From: Phanerodontia chrysosporium
Lineage: Eukaryota; Basidiomycota; Agaricomycetes; Polyporales; Phanerochaetaceae
Assembly (NCBI GenBank): GCA_001910725.1
Contig: MJGA01000006.1
Coordinates: 1,488,001 to 1,552,000, forward strand
DNA length: 64,000 nt
Reading direction: 5' to 3'
Positions 47,267 to 57,313 of the stretch are shown one piece after another (position 1 is the stretch's first letter; every line of letters begins with the position of its first letter). The notes below the pieces were generated by a model, which saw nothing but the letters and a program-made list of their open reading frames with translations, was not told where the DNA came from and made no database searches. Both the position numbers and the translations under genes were made by a program.

Positions 47267-47946
47267 TTGGCTCTGTAACACAAACTCTATCTCACTCGGA
47301 CTCTTGTTTCATCTTTCTCTACTCCACGTACTCTTGTCATAGTGTATCTCATGTTGTTTAGTTTGTGCAGTCACCGACATACCCGCAATTTTCTTGTAGA
47401 TCCCGTTTGCGCATGCAGTGACTCAATCAAACCCCGCTGTGCGGTCATATGGACAGGCACATATCTCAGTTATCGTTCCCACCAGTTGTGCACGCTTTCT
47501 GATGATGAGTGGGAGAGCTGTCGTGTGGTAACCACCCCGGCCCCTCCATGTGAATCGTCAGGCCTGTTGACCTTAGAGCTGTCTCCACTTTTCTCGGACT
47601 GAGGTGAAGTAGATAGCTAGCGTTGTGCTGTAATTGACTATGAGGTTCCAGGACGATGATGATGGCTCTGGAAGATGTGCTAGGCCTGAGGCGAGCAATC
47701 CTCGGAACTCGTCGGCGTGCGGAGCGCGGAATGGGGGGTGGTGCTCTTGGGCGCTTGATGAGCACGCTGGCCCGGCCACCCCTTGCAGCACCGCCTACAG
47801 TAACAGGGATGCAGACAGCTGTGAAGCAGCGTATCGATGCCCGGAATATCAGCATACGAATAGTGGTCTAAATGTGAGCTCCCAGTTCCCGTCAAGGAGT
47901 GAGGAACTCCGTAGACGTAGCTAACATGAATAGCTTTCAGTAATTC
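47267..47946. other. intergenic, left flank of the nested transposon
   Basis: No gene recognised. The retrotransposon insertion begins at 47952, preceded by its target duplicate at 47947-47951. Confidence 0.4.
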
Positions 47947-47951
47947 ACATA
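47947..47951 (+). repeat. target-site duplication (left) of the gypsy element
   Basis: ACATA directly before the 5' LTR; the same five bases follow the 3' LTR at 57309-57313. Confidence 0.9.
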
Positions 47952-48443
47952 TGTAACGGCTTGACCGTTACCCCTAGTACGAGGCTAGGGTCACCACGCT
48001 CGCGCGTGCCTGCGCTCGGCGCGGCGCGCGAGCGGTTCACCTCGGAGGGCTCCGCCCATGGTCATTTTAGCACACACCACGGTCATTGTAGCACTCACCA
48101 CGGTCATTGTAGCACTCACGGTCTCTCGTAGTACGTCATGGGCACTCTAGCACGCCTTCGGGCCTCGATCCGGACCTTAGTTACATTCCCATTGGCTCCC
48201 GTACTCGTTCTCGCTACGCCTCTCGATTTTGCTTCCGCTTTCTTAGTCACCTTCCTAATTAGGTAGCTCCGGTTCCTGATTTCCCTCTCGTCGTCGTCTC
48301 ACTTATACCCGCAACCCGCCATCCTGTATCCTCGCGAATCCAACCCCCGTGTCGGGTCCCCTTGCTCCTACTCTCTCGTCGTGCCCGTTCCCTCCCTCGA
48401 CGTCCGACCCGTCTTCGGAAGGCGCTTAGGCGTGCCCTTCACA
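47952..48443 (+). repeat. 5' LTR (492 bp) of the gypsy element
   Basis: Begins TGTAACGG and ends CCTTCACA (TG...CA). GTAACGGCTTGACCGTTAC at the start forms a 7-bp inverted repeat. A 21-bp unit starting ACCACGGTCATT is repeated twice in tandem at 48076-48117, with a diverged third copy just upstream. Read against 56817-57308 with no mismatch seen. Confidence 0.95.
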
Positions 48444-48585
48444 GTTTGGATTCGCCCCCCCCTCTCGGACCTCGACTTCTTCGCTCGGCAGCCGCCCGGT
48501 TTCGTCCGGAAACACGCTGCGCCCTTCGTTTCACCTTTTTCTCGCATTTCGAGCCCTCCCGGGCTAATTCTACTGACATTCTCTC

Positions 48586-49760
48586 ATGGCTACAGGCTTC
48601 ACCGACCCTTGGACCGACCAGGACGTCGTGTTGGACGCGAATATCGCGCCCGACACGCAGCCGGTCGATCCCGGCTACGAAGCACTCCCACCTGGCGTCC
48701 CACCACCCTTTGCCACACCTGAGGCAGAGCGGCAGGCCCTTTGGGCTGCGGTGCACGACGTCGGGCTCCGGGTCTCTTCGTTCCAAGCGTCCCAGGACCG
48801 GCTCTCGACCTCGCTTCAAGAGCTCACCGACTACCTCCGTAGTCAGGCCCAGGCTGCGCAAACAGCTGTCCCGCAGCAGGCGGCGCAGGTGCCCCCGTGG
48901 TACCGGCGCCTACCCTCCCCGAGCCTCGAGGGGTTCCGCGATTCAAGGAACCTGTCCAGTTCGACGGTAGCGCCGTGAACGTCGAGTCGTTTATCGACGA
49001 CATCTCGAACGCAGTACACCTGCAGAGAGCGACGCTCGTGAGCGACTACGATAAGTCGTTATACCTGGCGGGTTACCTGAAGTCCGGATCGCCCAAGTCC
49101 TGGTTTTATGGTCTTCGCGACTATAATCCGGGCGTGCTCAACGACTTCGCAGCGTTGCTCGCTGACTTCAGGCGTCACTTCGGCGACTCGAATGTCACGG
49201 CGACGTCTATGCGCAAGCTCGAGAACCTGCGTCAGACGGGCTCCTGCCACGCGTACGTCTCTCGCTCACGCGAGCTGCACAAGGACCTCAGCCTGCCGGA
49301 CAACATCAAGATCGCGATGTTCCGCAAGGGACTAAAGGCGGAGGTTAAAGACCTCCTCCTAGGTAAGACTCTTCCCACCTCCTTCGACGCGTACGCGCGT
49401 TTGTGCACGGAGATCGACGACCAGCTGCACGAGCGTGAGCTCGAGCGCAAGGCTGAGTCGAAGACTTCGTCTTCTTCGGGTCGTCGAGACCCACCTCCAC
49501 GTCCTCGTGCTGGTGGCCTTCCCGCCGCTGCTGTACCTGCCGCTGCCCCCGCGTCGACGTCGCAGGTTGTGCCCATGGAGATCGACGCTGTCAAGCGTGG
49601 ACCTCTTAGCGCAGCCGAAAAAGAGCGACGTCGCAAGGAGGGTCTGTGTTTCTATTGCGGGCAGGGCAAGCACATGGTAGAGGACTGCCCTAACATGGCT
49701 CCCGCTGCGAAGGCCGCCTACAAGGCCAAGCAGAAGGCTGCTCCTTCGGGAAAAGCCTAA
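48586..49760 (+). CDS. gag: gag of the gypsy element (frame change near 48895)
   Basis: Begins MATGFTDPWTDQDVVLDANI, 142 bases after the 5' LTR. The first frame reaches QQAAQVPP and the next picks up VPAPTLPEPRGVPRFKEPV. One added base in the C5 run near 48893 joins them. The capsid-like part reads VNVESFIDDISNAVHLQRAT, GYLKSGSPKSWFYGLRDY and MRKLENLRQTGSCHAYVSRS, typical of retrotransposon gag proteins (PF03732-like). Near the end CFYCGQGKHMVEDC is a CCHC zinc knuckle (C-x2-C-x4-H-x4-C) that binds RNA. The stop is at 49758-49760, and pol continues in the -1 frame with a small overlap, a layout usual for translation by frameshifting; with the base errors seen elsewhere this cannot be certain. 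Confidence 0.85.
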
Positions 49761-51620
49761 CCGGTAGCCCATCCCAGGTCCCTGGGCTTCCGGTTAACGA
49801 CGGGACCCGTTCTTCACCTCCTGCCGTGAAGCCCACGCACGTCCGTTCTACGGATGGGCGTTATATACCCGTCTCTTCTTCTATTCCTTCACCCGCCTAT
49901 GTTTTCGCTTCCAATACCCTTCTTAATTCTCCTGACCACTTCTTTATTAATGTTACATTGCACTTCCCTAACCGAAAGCCCGTGCGCACCTTCGCGCTCG
50001 TCGATTCGGGCGCCTCGGGGTCTTGTATCTCTGAGGCGTTCGCTCGACGCCACTCGCTTCCCCGCCGTCTTAAGGACGTGCCTACTCCCGTCACCGCTGT
50101 CGACGATCGTCCGATCGCTTCAGGCCTGGTGACGCACGACGTCGTCACTCAACTGACCGTTGACCGGCACTCCGAGATCATCAGTCTCGGAGTCGTCGCT
50201 GTATCTTACCCCGTCATTCTAGGTCTCGATTGGTTGCAGCGGCACAACCCAGACATCAACTGGGAGACGACCGACCTCTCCCTGTCATGCTGCAACCTGA
50301 CTCGTTCCTCCCGCGTCACCGTTACGGGCAAAGGCTTCGGTCTTCCACGCCCTCTCGCCTCGCTCAACTCCGTCTCGCACGTCGGTCTAGGCTTCGGTCT
50401 TAACGGCAACACCCTCGCGTCTCGCTACGCTACGCCACATTCACCTCCGCCACACGAGCGCTTGGCCAGCGCCTCGACTCCCTCTTCCTCTGTCTCACTC
50501 TTGTCCTCGCTTCTCGCCCGAGCCGGCTTCGGTCGCTTCGTGGCGCAGGAAAATCCCTCGCACTCGTCCTCAGCCGACGCGCCAGACATCGCCGTCGTGA
50601 ATCCGCGTCGCTTCCTGAAGTATTCCAAGTCTTCTCCTATCGCGCTAATTCGTTTCCATGCTGTAGGTTCCGCGTCTTACAAGCTCGCGTCGATGTCAGC
50701 TTCCACGCTGGCATTTGACTTGGATCTTGATCCCGAGCCCTCGACGTCGCCGGACGACGTTGAGGCAGACGTTCTCGCGCACCTCCCGCCCAAGTACCAC
50801 CCTTGGGCTTCGGTGTTCTCACCCGTTGATGTCGATCAACTGCCGCCGCACAGGCCGTACGACATCAGCATCGAGCTCGAAGATGGTAAGTCCCCTCCCT
50901 TCGGTTCAATGTACCGGTTGTCTCCTGAAGAGCGTACCGCTCTGACGGAGTACATCGAGACGAACCTGAAGAAGGGCTTCATTCGCCGTTCTACTTCGCC
51001 CGCCGCTTCGCCCATTCTCTTCGTACGGAAGAAGACCGGAGGCTTGCGCCTCTGCGTTGACTACCGTGGCTTGAACGCCATCACGAAGAAGAACCGTTAT
51101 CCGCTTCCGCTCATCGACGATCTCCTCGATCGCGTACAAGGGTGTTCACATTTTTCTGTTATTGACCTTAAGAACGCTTTTAACCTTGTACGCGTCAAGG
51201 AAGGAGACGAGTGGAAGACGGCTTTTCGCACGCCACTGGGCCTCTACGAGTACCTCGTCATGCCCTTCGGCCTCACGAATGCGCCTGCTACTTTTCAGGC
51301 TTTCATCCAGGACACGCTCCGAGACTTTCTCGACGTGTTCTGTGTCGTCTACCTCGACGACATTCTTATTTTTTCGCGTTCTCAGGCCGAGCACGATCAG
51401 CACGTCATGAAAGTGCTCGACCGTCTCAAGGGGGCTCGCCTTTACGCTAACGCGGAGAAGTGCGAGTTTGACCGCTCCGAGGTCACTTACTTGGGTTATC
51501 TTCTGGGTGCTGACGGCATCCGGATGGACCCCAAGAAGCTCGAGACCGTCGCTTCGTGGCCTGAGCCTACGTCCGTCAAGGACATTCAGTCTTTCCTTGG
51601 CTTCACCAATTTTTATCGCC

Positions 51621-51625
51621 GTTTC
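51621..51625 (+). repeat. target-site duplication (left) of the solo LTR
   Basis: GTTTC before the insert; repeated at 52321-52325. Confidence 0.9.
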
Positions 51626-52320
51626 TGTCGCGGAGCGAAGGCTCAACGCTTCACAAGGGAGGACAGATGGGGAGGTCGACGACGAGGCGCGGCGGAGCGA
51701 GTCACGCAGCGACGAACACACTTGTTCAGCTGTCCGTATTGACCAAGTTAACATTAGCAGACTATTCTACTATACAAGCGAGGGCTTACCTGTCCGTATT
51801 GACCAAGAGGTCGAGATGACGGACAGGAGCGAGAGGTGCTACCTATATATACTACAGGAGTTCAGGGCAGGCTGTACGATTATCTAAGCTGATGGGCAGT
51901 GCTTAGCATAGCCAGCGAGGCTGCGACGCAGGCTGCGCGGCGAGGCTGTGCGGGGGCTATGTCACGAGGCTGTGTCAGCTGGCAGTGTTTCGAGGCTGCG
52001 TCGGGCCGAGGCTGTGTCATCAGGCTGATCAGCTCGGCGTGTCTCGGCGAGGGGAGTCATCAGGGATGACAGTGCCTCCTCGGCGATCCGGGGAACCGGT
52101 TGCAGGGCAGACCGGTGATCCGGGCAGTGTCTGAGCGCGCAGCGGGATGCGCTGGCGTCTGGGGGTGATGCGCCATCAGGGCGCTGGCGCTGAATGGCCA
52201 GGCGCTGAGTGTGGGCGGCTAGGACTCCAGACGGCGCGAGGGCTGCTCGCCCGTTGGATTAATCGAGGAAAATGGCCAAAAATCGGCGAAAAATAGGGCG
52301 ACACCGTCACATCCGTGACA
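51626..52320. mobile_element. solo LTR (695 bp) of a second LTR retrotransposon, nested in pol
   Basis: Starts TGTCGCGG and ends CCGTGACA (TG...CA with TGTC/GACA ends), flanked by GTTTC duplicates. Removing it and one duplicate restores the pol frame across the end of reverse transcriptase. It carries no coding capacity. CTGTCCGTATTGACCAAG occurs at 51730-51747 and again exactly 60 bases later; CGAGGCTG recurs several times between 51910 and 52010; a TATATATACT stretch near 51843 could be the LTR promoter. It bears no visible similarity to the host element's LTRs. Confidence 0.88.
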
Positions 52321-52860
52321 GTTTCGTCGACGGTTATGCTAAGATCGTGCTTCCGCTTAACGCGCTCACGCGCAAGGACACGCCTTTCGCTTTCTCGGAT
52401 GCTTGCCGCGACGCGTTTAACACGTTGAAGCGTGCACTCCTCTCATACCCCGTTCTTCGTCACTTCGACCCTTCGCGACCTTGTACGCTTTCTACTGACG
52501 CTTCGGACTTTGCCATCTCGGGTGTGCTTCAGCAACCCGATGATGCCGGCCTCTTGCACCCCGTCGGTTACTACTCGCGCAAGCTTACGCCCGCTGAGAT
52601 TAACTACGAGGTGTACGACAAGGAGCTCCTCGCCGTCGTCGAATCTTTTCGCGACATGCGTGCGTGGCTGCACGGTTCGTCGCCCCCAGTTTCGGTCATC
52701 TCTGACCATAAGAACCTCGAGTATTTTATGACGTCGCGGGTTCTTAACCGCCGTCAAGCTCGTTGGTCTATGTTTTTGTCTGAATTCAATTTTCGTCTCG
52801 TTTGGGGCCCTGGCCTCAAGAACGTCGCTGATCCACCTTCTCGACGGCCGGACTTCGCGC

Positions 52861-52876
52861 CTAGAAAGGGGGATGA
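52861..52876 (+). promoter_or_regulatory. candidate central polypurine tract
   Basis: CTAGAAAGGGGGATGA occurs here inside pol, just after RNase H, and again at 56801-56816 directly before the 3' LTR, where it is the polypurine tract that primes plus-strand DNA. An internal exact copy suggests a second plus-strand priming site. Confidence 0.5.
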
Positions 52877-54701
52877 CGTCCTGGAGACTCAATGCCAGAC
52901 CCTTTTGACCGCTGAACACACTCAATTTCTTTTTCCTTCTGTAGATTCCTCGCCTCCAGCCGCCGCCGCTAGACCGCTAGCCGTCTCCGCACTCACCACG
53001 ATCGCCATTGACAACTCCGTCCTTCTTGAACGCTTTAAACAGGCGTTTCGAGATGACGTCGAGTGGCGCGAAGCCCTGGCCCATGGCAACCCTGACTTCG
53101 CCGTCCAAGACGGCATGGTCTTCCACAAGGGACGCCTGTTTGTGCCAGCTTCGATGCGTACAGACATCTTGCACTCGCGGCATGATGCTCTCGTCGCAGG
53201 TCACCCTGGTCGCACACGCACTCTTGCGTTCGTCCAGCGAGACTACTCATGGCCTGGCATCCAGACATTCGTACGCCGCTACGTACAAGCTTGCGACGTC
53301 TGCGCGCGTATCAAGACACCACGCCACAAGCCCTACGGCCTCCTCCAACCGCTCGAGCTGCCTACGCGTCCGTGGAAGTCGATCACGATGGACTTCATCG
53401 TGAAGCTTCCCGTCTCGCATGGCTATGACTCCATCTGGGTCATATGCGATCGTATGACTCGCGCCGCGCACTTTGTGCCGTGCAAAGAGTCTATGACTGC
53501 TGCCGAGCTGGCGTGGCTTTTCCTGGACCGCATTTTCCGTTACCACGGCCTGCCCGAGTCGATTATATCAGACCGCGGCTCGCTTTTCGTCTCGCATTTC
53601 TGGAAAGAACTCACCGCTTTATTACAGGTTGATCACCGCACCTCGACTGCGTACCATCCGCAGACTGACGGTCTCACTGAGCGCACCAACCAGACGCTCG
53701 AGACCTACCTGCGCGCGTACTGCTCGTACCAGCAGGACGACTGGGTCGACTACCTTCCCGTCGCCGAGTTCGCGTTCAACAATGCGGAGAACGCTTCCAC
53801 GAAGCAGACCCCCTTCTTCGCCAACTTCGCCTACCACCCCACCTTTGAGCCGCAGATCACGGAACGCTCAACCGTCCCTGCCGCGCACGACCTCGCCCGA
53901 CGCCTCGAGCACATCCACGCCGAACTACGCGCCGAGTTGCTGCATGCGCAACGCGTTCAGTCCGAGCATTACAACCGCCGTGTTCAGGACGCGCCTGAGT
54001 ACAAGCCTGACCAACTCGTCTGGCTGCTACGTCGGAATATCAAGACCACTCGTCCATCCGACAAGCTCGACCATCGTCGCCTTGGTCCATTCCCCATCGC
54101 CCACAAGATCTCACCCGTCGTATACCAACTTCGTCTCCCTGCCTACCTTTCTCGTCTTCACCCCGTTTTTCATGTTTCTCTTCTCGAACCCTACCACGAT
54201 CCGTCCGAATTTCACCCTCATGCCTCCCCAGAACCCTTCGAACTTCACCCTGATTCAATTCCTTCGCATTCCACCTCGTCTATCGACTCCATCCTCGACT
54301 GCCGCAAAATTGGTCACCGTTACGAGTATTTCGTCGCCTGGAAGTCACTTCCACCCGAGGAAAACTCCTGGGTGCCGCTCTCCGACATCCCCACCTCCTC
54401 AAACGAGCTCATTGAGCGATTCCACCGCCGTCACCCTCGTGCGCCCCGTCCTCACCAGCTCGTCCTCGAGCAAACATTCCCCGCTCCCGTCGATGTAGAT
54501 ACTGACGTACCTTTTGCCCCTTCTGATCCACAGGTCTCGCCCGCCTCATCCGCGCCCTCGTCGCCCGCCGCTCCGTTGCCCGCTCCGCTGCCCACTCCTC
54601 CGCGTCCTGCCGTTCCTCCCGCTGCTGCCCGCCCGCGTTCGCCGCCGACCGTACGCGAGAACCTCCGCTCGTCGTACGTCGCGCCTACGCAGACCACGAC
54701 T

Positions 54702-54709
54702 CGCTCTGG
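54702..54709 (+). repeat. target-site duplication (left) of the hAT element
   Basis: CGCTCTGG, repeated at 56725-56732. Eight bases is the diagnostic size for hAT transposons. Confidence 0.92.
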
Positions 54710-56724
54710 TAGTGTTGCCGGGTTCAGGTTCTGAACCTCGGTTCGAACCTCGAACCCGCGGACCGGACCGTCGGTTCGGGTTCAGGTCCAGTGCGGTTCG
54801 CGCTCGGCGACCTGTGGCTCGGTTCGGGGTTCTGGCCTCCGCAGAACCGCAGTGAACTGGCGCAGACCGGTTCGAACCGCCGAACCGCGTTGTCACAGAA
54901 GTATTAGTGAAAGGTGAAATATGTCAGAATTTGCCCCATACCTAGATAAGATAGACGTTTTCGCGTGATTTTGTGCTGGGGGTGTGTGAAAGAAGCCAAT
55001 TCTGGCTGCGAATCGACACGCGAAGCGCGTTCTTGGACACCTGCCAAAGTAGGATGACATTAGGCGCTGGCGTTCGACCGCGCGTCGCCTGCTTGAACTT
55101 CACCCGTTCTTGGGCCCCCCACAGGCAAAGGTAACGTTGAACATCGATTGAAATATATTTCTGACATGAATCAACCATAGATATATGCACAGGGCCCTGC
55201 ATTAGTCGTAGGGCCCAGTCTGAGGCTCATGGAGCAAGCCGAGGCCCATGGCAAGTGGCGTTCCGAGCCTCAAACTTGTCATCGTCGCGGTCCTGTCATG
55301 GAGCGATGTGTGAAGGCTGTCATAGACATTCTGTGGCGGCCTTCACGCACCGCTCCACGGTCCCGGCTCTCGCGGACCGCACCCTCGACGCATATATAAG
55401 GTGCGTGCTGTCCCCTCACTACTTTGCGAAACCCCTCGTCTCTACATCCACCTCTCTCTGCGACCCCTCATAGAACCTATTTTCTTGACAACGTGATGCC
55501 CCCGCCCACCGACCACGGCTGTGCACTCGACGCTGATGGCAATCTCAAGGATGCTGCCGACATCGAATGGCAGCACTCTGCCAGCGAAGACGAGCAGATC
55601 ACATCGTTGTCCACGGCACGTCCAGGTGTGTTTATTAATGCACCATTATTCCCACCTCTAATGTGTCATTTTTAGGGCCCGTATTGCCCGTTACCTCGCG
55701 TCCTAAAGGCAGCCCTGCAGCCTTGGTTGCAGGTGCACGCCGAGGAGGCAGGGATCGGCGCAAGACCTGGAAGGCTGCGGGAGACGATCCATCGCATCAT
55801 CCGCCTCAATGCAGAGCTCGGCCAGCCATGGATTCGCATGGATGCGCAAGGCTTTGAGCAGCCGTCTCGCAACAGAGCGTGCATCACACGACATCTATGA
55901 AGAGCTCGACCGGTACCTCCGTGGCCCGCTTGTACTTGACTGCAAGGACCCAATTGCCTGGTGGGGGGTACGCTGTCTTGACTTTCCGTGTTCTCAACGT
56001 ATGAACTGATATTACCTTTATAGCATCATGCCTCTGAGTACCCAATCCTCTCGCGGATGGCAAGGGACTACCTTGCCATTCAGGGATCTGCGGTCGCTTC
56101 GGAGCGAGCGTTCTCGAGTGGTAAGATTACAGGTACTGCGCGCCGCAATCGTCTCAAGCCTGAGACGTTTGAGGCGCTGCAGCTACTCAAAGACGGGTAC
56201 CGTACAGGCTTAGTAGACGTTTCGGTGCAGGCGCAGCAGGCTGCGCACCTTGTACTCGATTCTGAAGACGAGCTTTAGTGTCTTACATTGTATTTCTTTA
56301 CTCTTAATGTTTATTTTACTTGAATACGGACCTCAGAACACTGTCGAGTGCAATGGCAGAGGCATGGCGAGCAGCGCGAGTACAGCCTGCGGTCAAGAGT
56401 CCACTGGGTCCCGGCAGTATCTGGGGTCCTGCCACGCTGGTACTGGCGCTGTGCCTTTCGTGCTCACTCTGCCCCACCGTTCGAGCTGTCCTCGCAATCT
56501 CAGGGCGTCGCACAAAGGTATGTAGCATATATAACACAATATTTACACTAATAGATGTGGTTCTAGGTTCGAACCTGCTCGTGAACCCGAACCGGACCCT
56601 TGAACGTGTTCGGCAAGGGTCCAGTTCAGGTTCAGGTTCGGGTTCGGGCCTTATACACAGGTTCAGGTTCAGGTTCAGCCTTCGGGTTCAATGAACCGAA
56701 CTAAACCGAACCCCGGCAACACTA
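54710..56724 (+). mobile_element. non-autonomous hAT DNA transposon (2,015 bp)
   Basis: Terminal inverted repeats TAGTGTTGCCGGGTTC at the left and GAACCCCGGCAACACTA at the right (one extra C inside). It is flanked by the 8-bp duplication CGCTCTGG and sits in the last codons of gypsy pol. Both ends carry dense GGTTCGAACC / GGTTCAGGTTC-type subterminal repeats (54716-54890 and 56570-56700), presumably transposase-binding sites. The inside holds only a remnant of the transposase. Confidence 0.92.
55495..56278 (+). pseudogene. hAT transposase remnant with C-terminal dimerisation domain
   Basis: A first exon starts MPPPTDHGCALDADGNLKDA at 55495. A later part reads SHDIYEELDRYLRGPLVLDC, then KDPIAWWG. 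After a GT-AG intron (near 55967-56022) comes HHASEYPILSRMARDYLAIQ, GSAVASERAFSSGKITGTAR and RNRLKPETFEALQLLKDGYR. This is the hAT C-terminal dimerisation domain (PF05699), with its SERAFS motif. The RNase-H-like catalytic core and BED finger expected in a full transposase (over 600 aa) are absent, so the element must be moved by an enzyme made elsewhere. Confidence 0.82.
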
Positions 56725-56816
56725 CGCTCTGGTCGCATTTCGCGTCCTGCCGTTAGGCTCGACCCGGACATCCCTTCACGACAGCGTCGCTCCGCTCGCG
56801 CTAGAAAGGGGGATGA

Positions 56817-57308
56817 TGTAACGGCTTGACCGTTACCCCTAGTACGAGGCTAGGGTCACCACGCTCGCGCGTGCCTGCGCTCGGCGCGGCGCGCGAGCGG
56901 TTCACCTCGGAGGGCTCCGCCCATGGTCATTTTAGCACACACCACGGTCATTGTAGCACTCACCACGGTCATTGTAGCACTCACGGTCTCTCGTAGTACG
57001 TCATGGGCACTCTAGCACGCCTTCGGGCCTCGATCCGGACCTTAGTTACATTCCCATTGGCTCCCGTACTCGTTCTCGCTACGCCTCTCGATTTTGCTTC
57101 CGCTTTCTTAGTCACCTTCCTAATTAGGTAGCTCCGGTTCCTGATTTCCCTCTCGTCGTCGTCTCACTTATACCCGCAACCCGCCATCCTGTATCCTCGC
57201 GAATCCAACCCCCGTGTCGGGTCCCCTTGCTCCTACTCTCTCGTCGTGCCCGTTCCCTCCCTCGACGTCCGACCCGTCTTCGGAAGGCGCTTAGGCGTGC
57301 CCTTCACA
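56817..57308 (+). repeat. 3' LTR (492 bp) of the gypsy element
   Basis: Same length and, by reading, the same sequence as the 5' LTR at 47952-48443. Preceded by the polypurine tract at 56801-56816. Confidence 0.95.
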
Positions 57309-57313
57309 ACATA
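57309..57313 (+). repeat. target-site duplication (right) of the gypsy element
   Basis: ACATA, matching 47947-47951. Confidence 0.9.

Larger units (their letters stand above)
49761..56829 (+). pseudogene. pol: pol of the gypsy element, broken by a solo LTR and a hAT element
   Basis: Protease near 49995-50020 (FALVDSGASGSC). Reverse transcriptase 50900-51625 with KKGFIRRSTSPAASPILFVR, the Asp of FSVIDLKNAF, MPFGLTNAPATFQ and the catalytic YLDD at 51349-51360. The frame is cut by the solo LTR at 51626 and resumes at 52326. RNase H shows LSTDASDFAISGVLQQ. Integrase has the H-H-C-C zinc region (HSRHDALVAGHP to CDVCARIK), then MDFIVKLP, ISDRGSLFVSHFW and GLTERTNQTLETYLR carrying the D, D and E. 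A chromodomain follows: YEYFVAWKSLPPEENSWVPL, near 54330-54390. After the hAT insertion at 54710 the last codons reappear at 56733 and end RKGDDVTA, with the stop at 56827-56829 inside the 3' LTR. Host integration into chromatin marked for chromodomain binding is family knowledge. Confidence 0.9.
47952..57308 (+). mobile_element. Ty3/gypsy chromovirus LTR retrotransposon with two nested insertions
   Basis: The 9,357-bp span is bounded by two 492-bp LTRs and an ACATA target duplication. Without the two nested insertions and their duplicated bases it would be about 6.6 kb, the usual size. Order: 5' LTR, gag with CCHC zinc knuckle, then protease, reverse transcriptase, RNase H, integrase and chromodomain, then a polypurine tract and 3' LTR. 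The order RT before integrase defines Ty3/gypsy; the chromodomain at the integrase end defines a chromovirus. The copy is not autonomous as it stands, since pol is cut by a solo LTR and by a hAT element. By eye the LTRs show no difference, so the insertion is recent. Confidence 0.95.

Noticed and set aside
47267..47946. Gene disrupted by the retrotransposon
   Set aside because: Joining the left and right flanks at ACATA gives no convincing reading frame.
48444..48470. tRNA primer-binding site after the 5' LTR
   Set aside because: GTTTGGATTCGCC follows the LTR, but I could not match it with confidence to any tRNA 3' end or to a self-priming arrangement.
52272..52325. Apparent Met start of the second pol ORF
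   Set aside because: The first codons lie inside the solo LTR; real pol sequence resumes only at 52326.
53629..54498. 289-codon plus-strand ORF inside the integrase region
   Set aside because: Alternate frame of pol; the DDE and chromodomain motifs are in the other frame.
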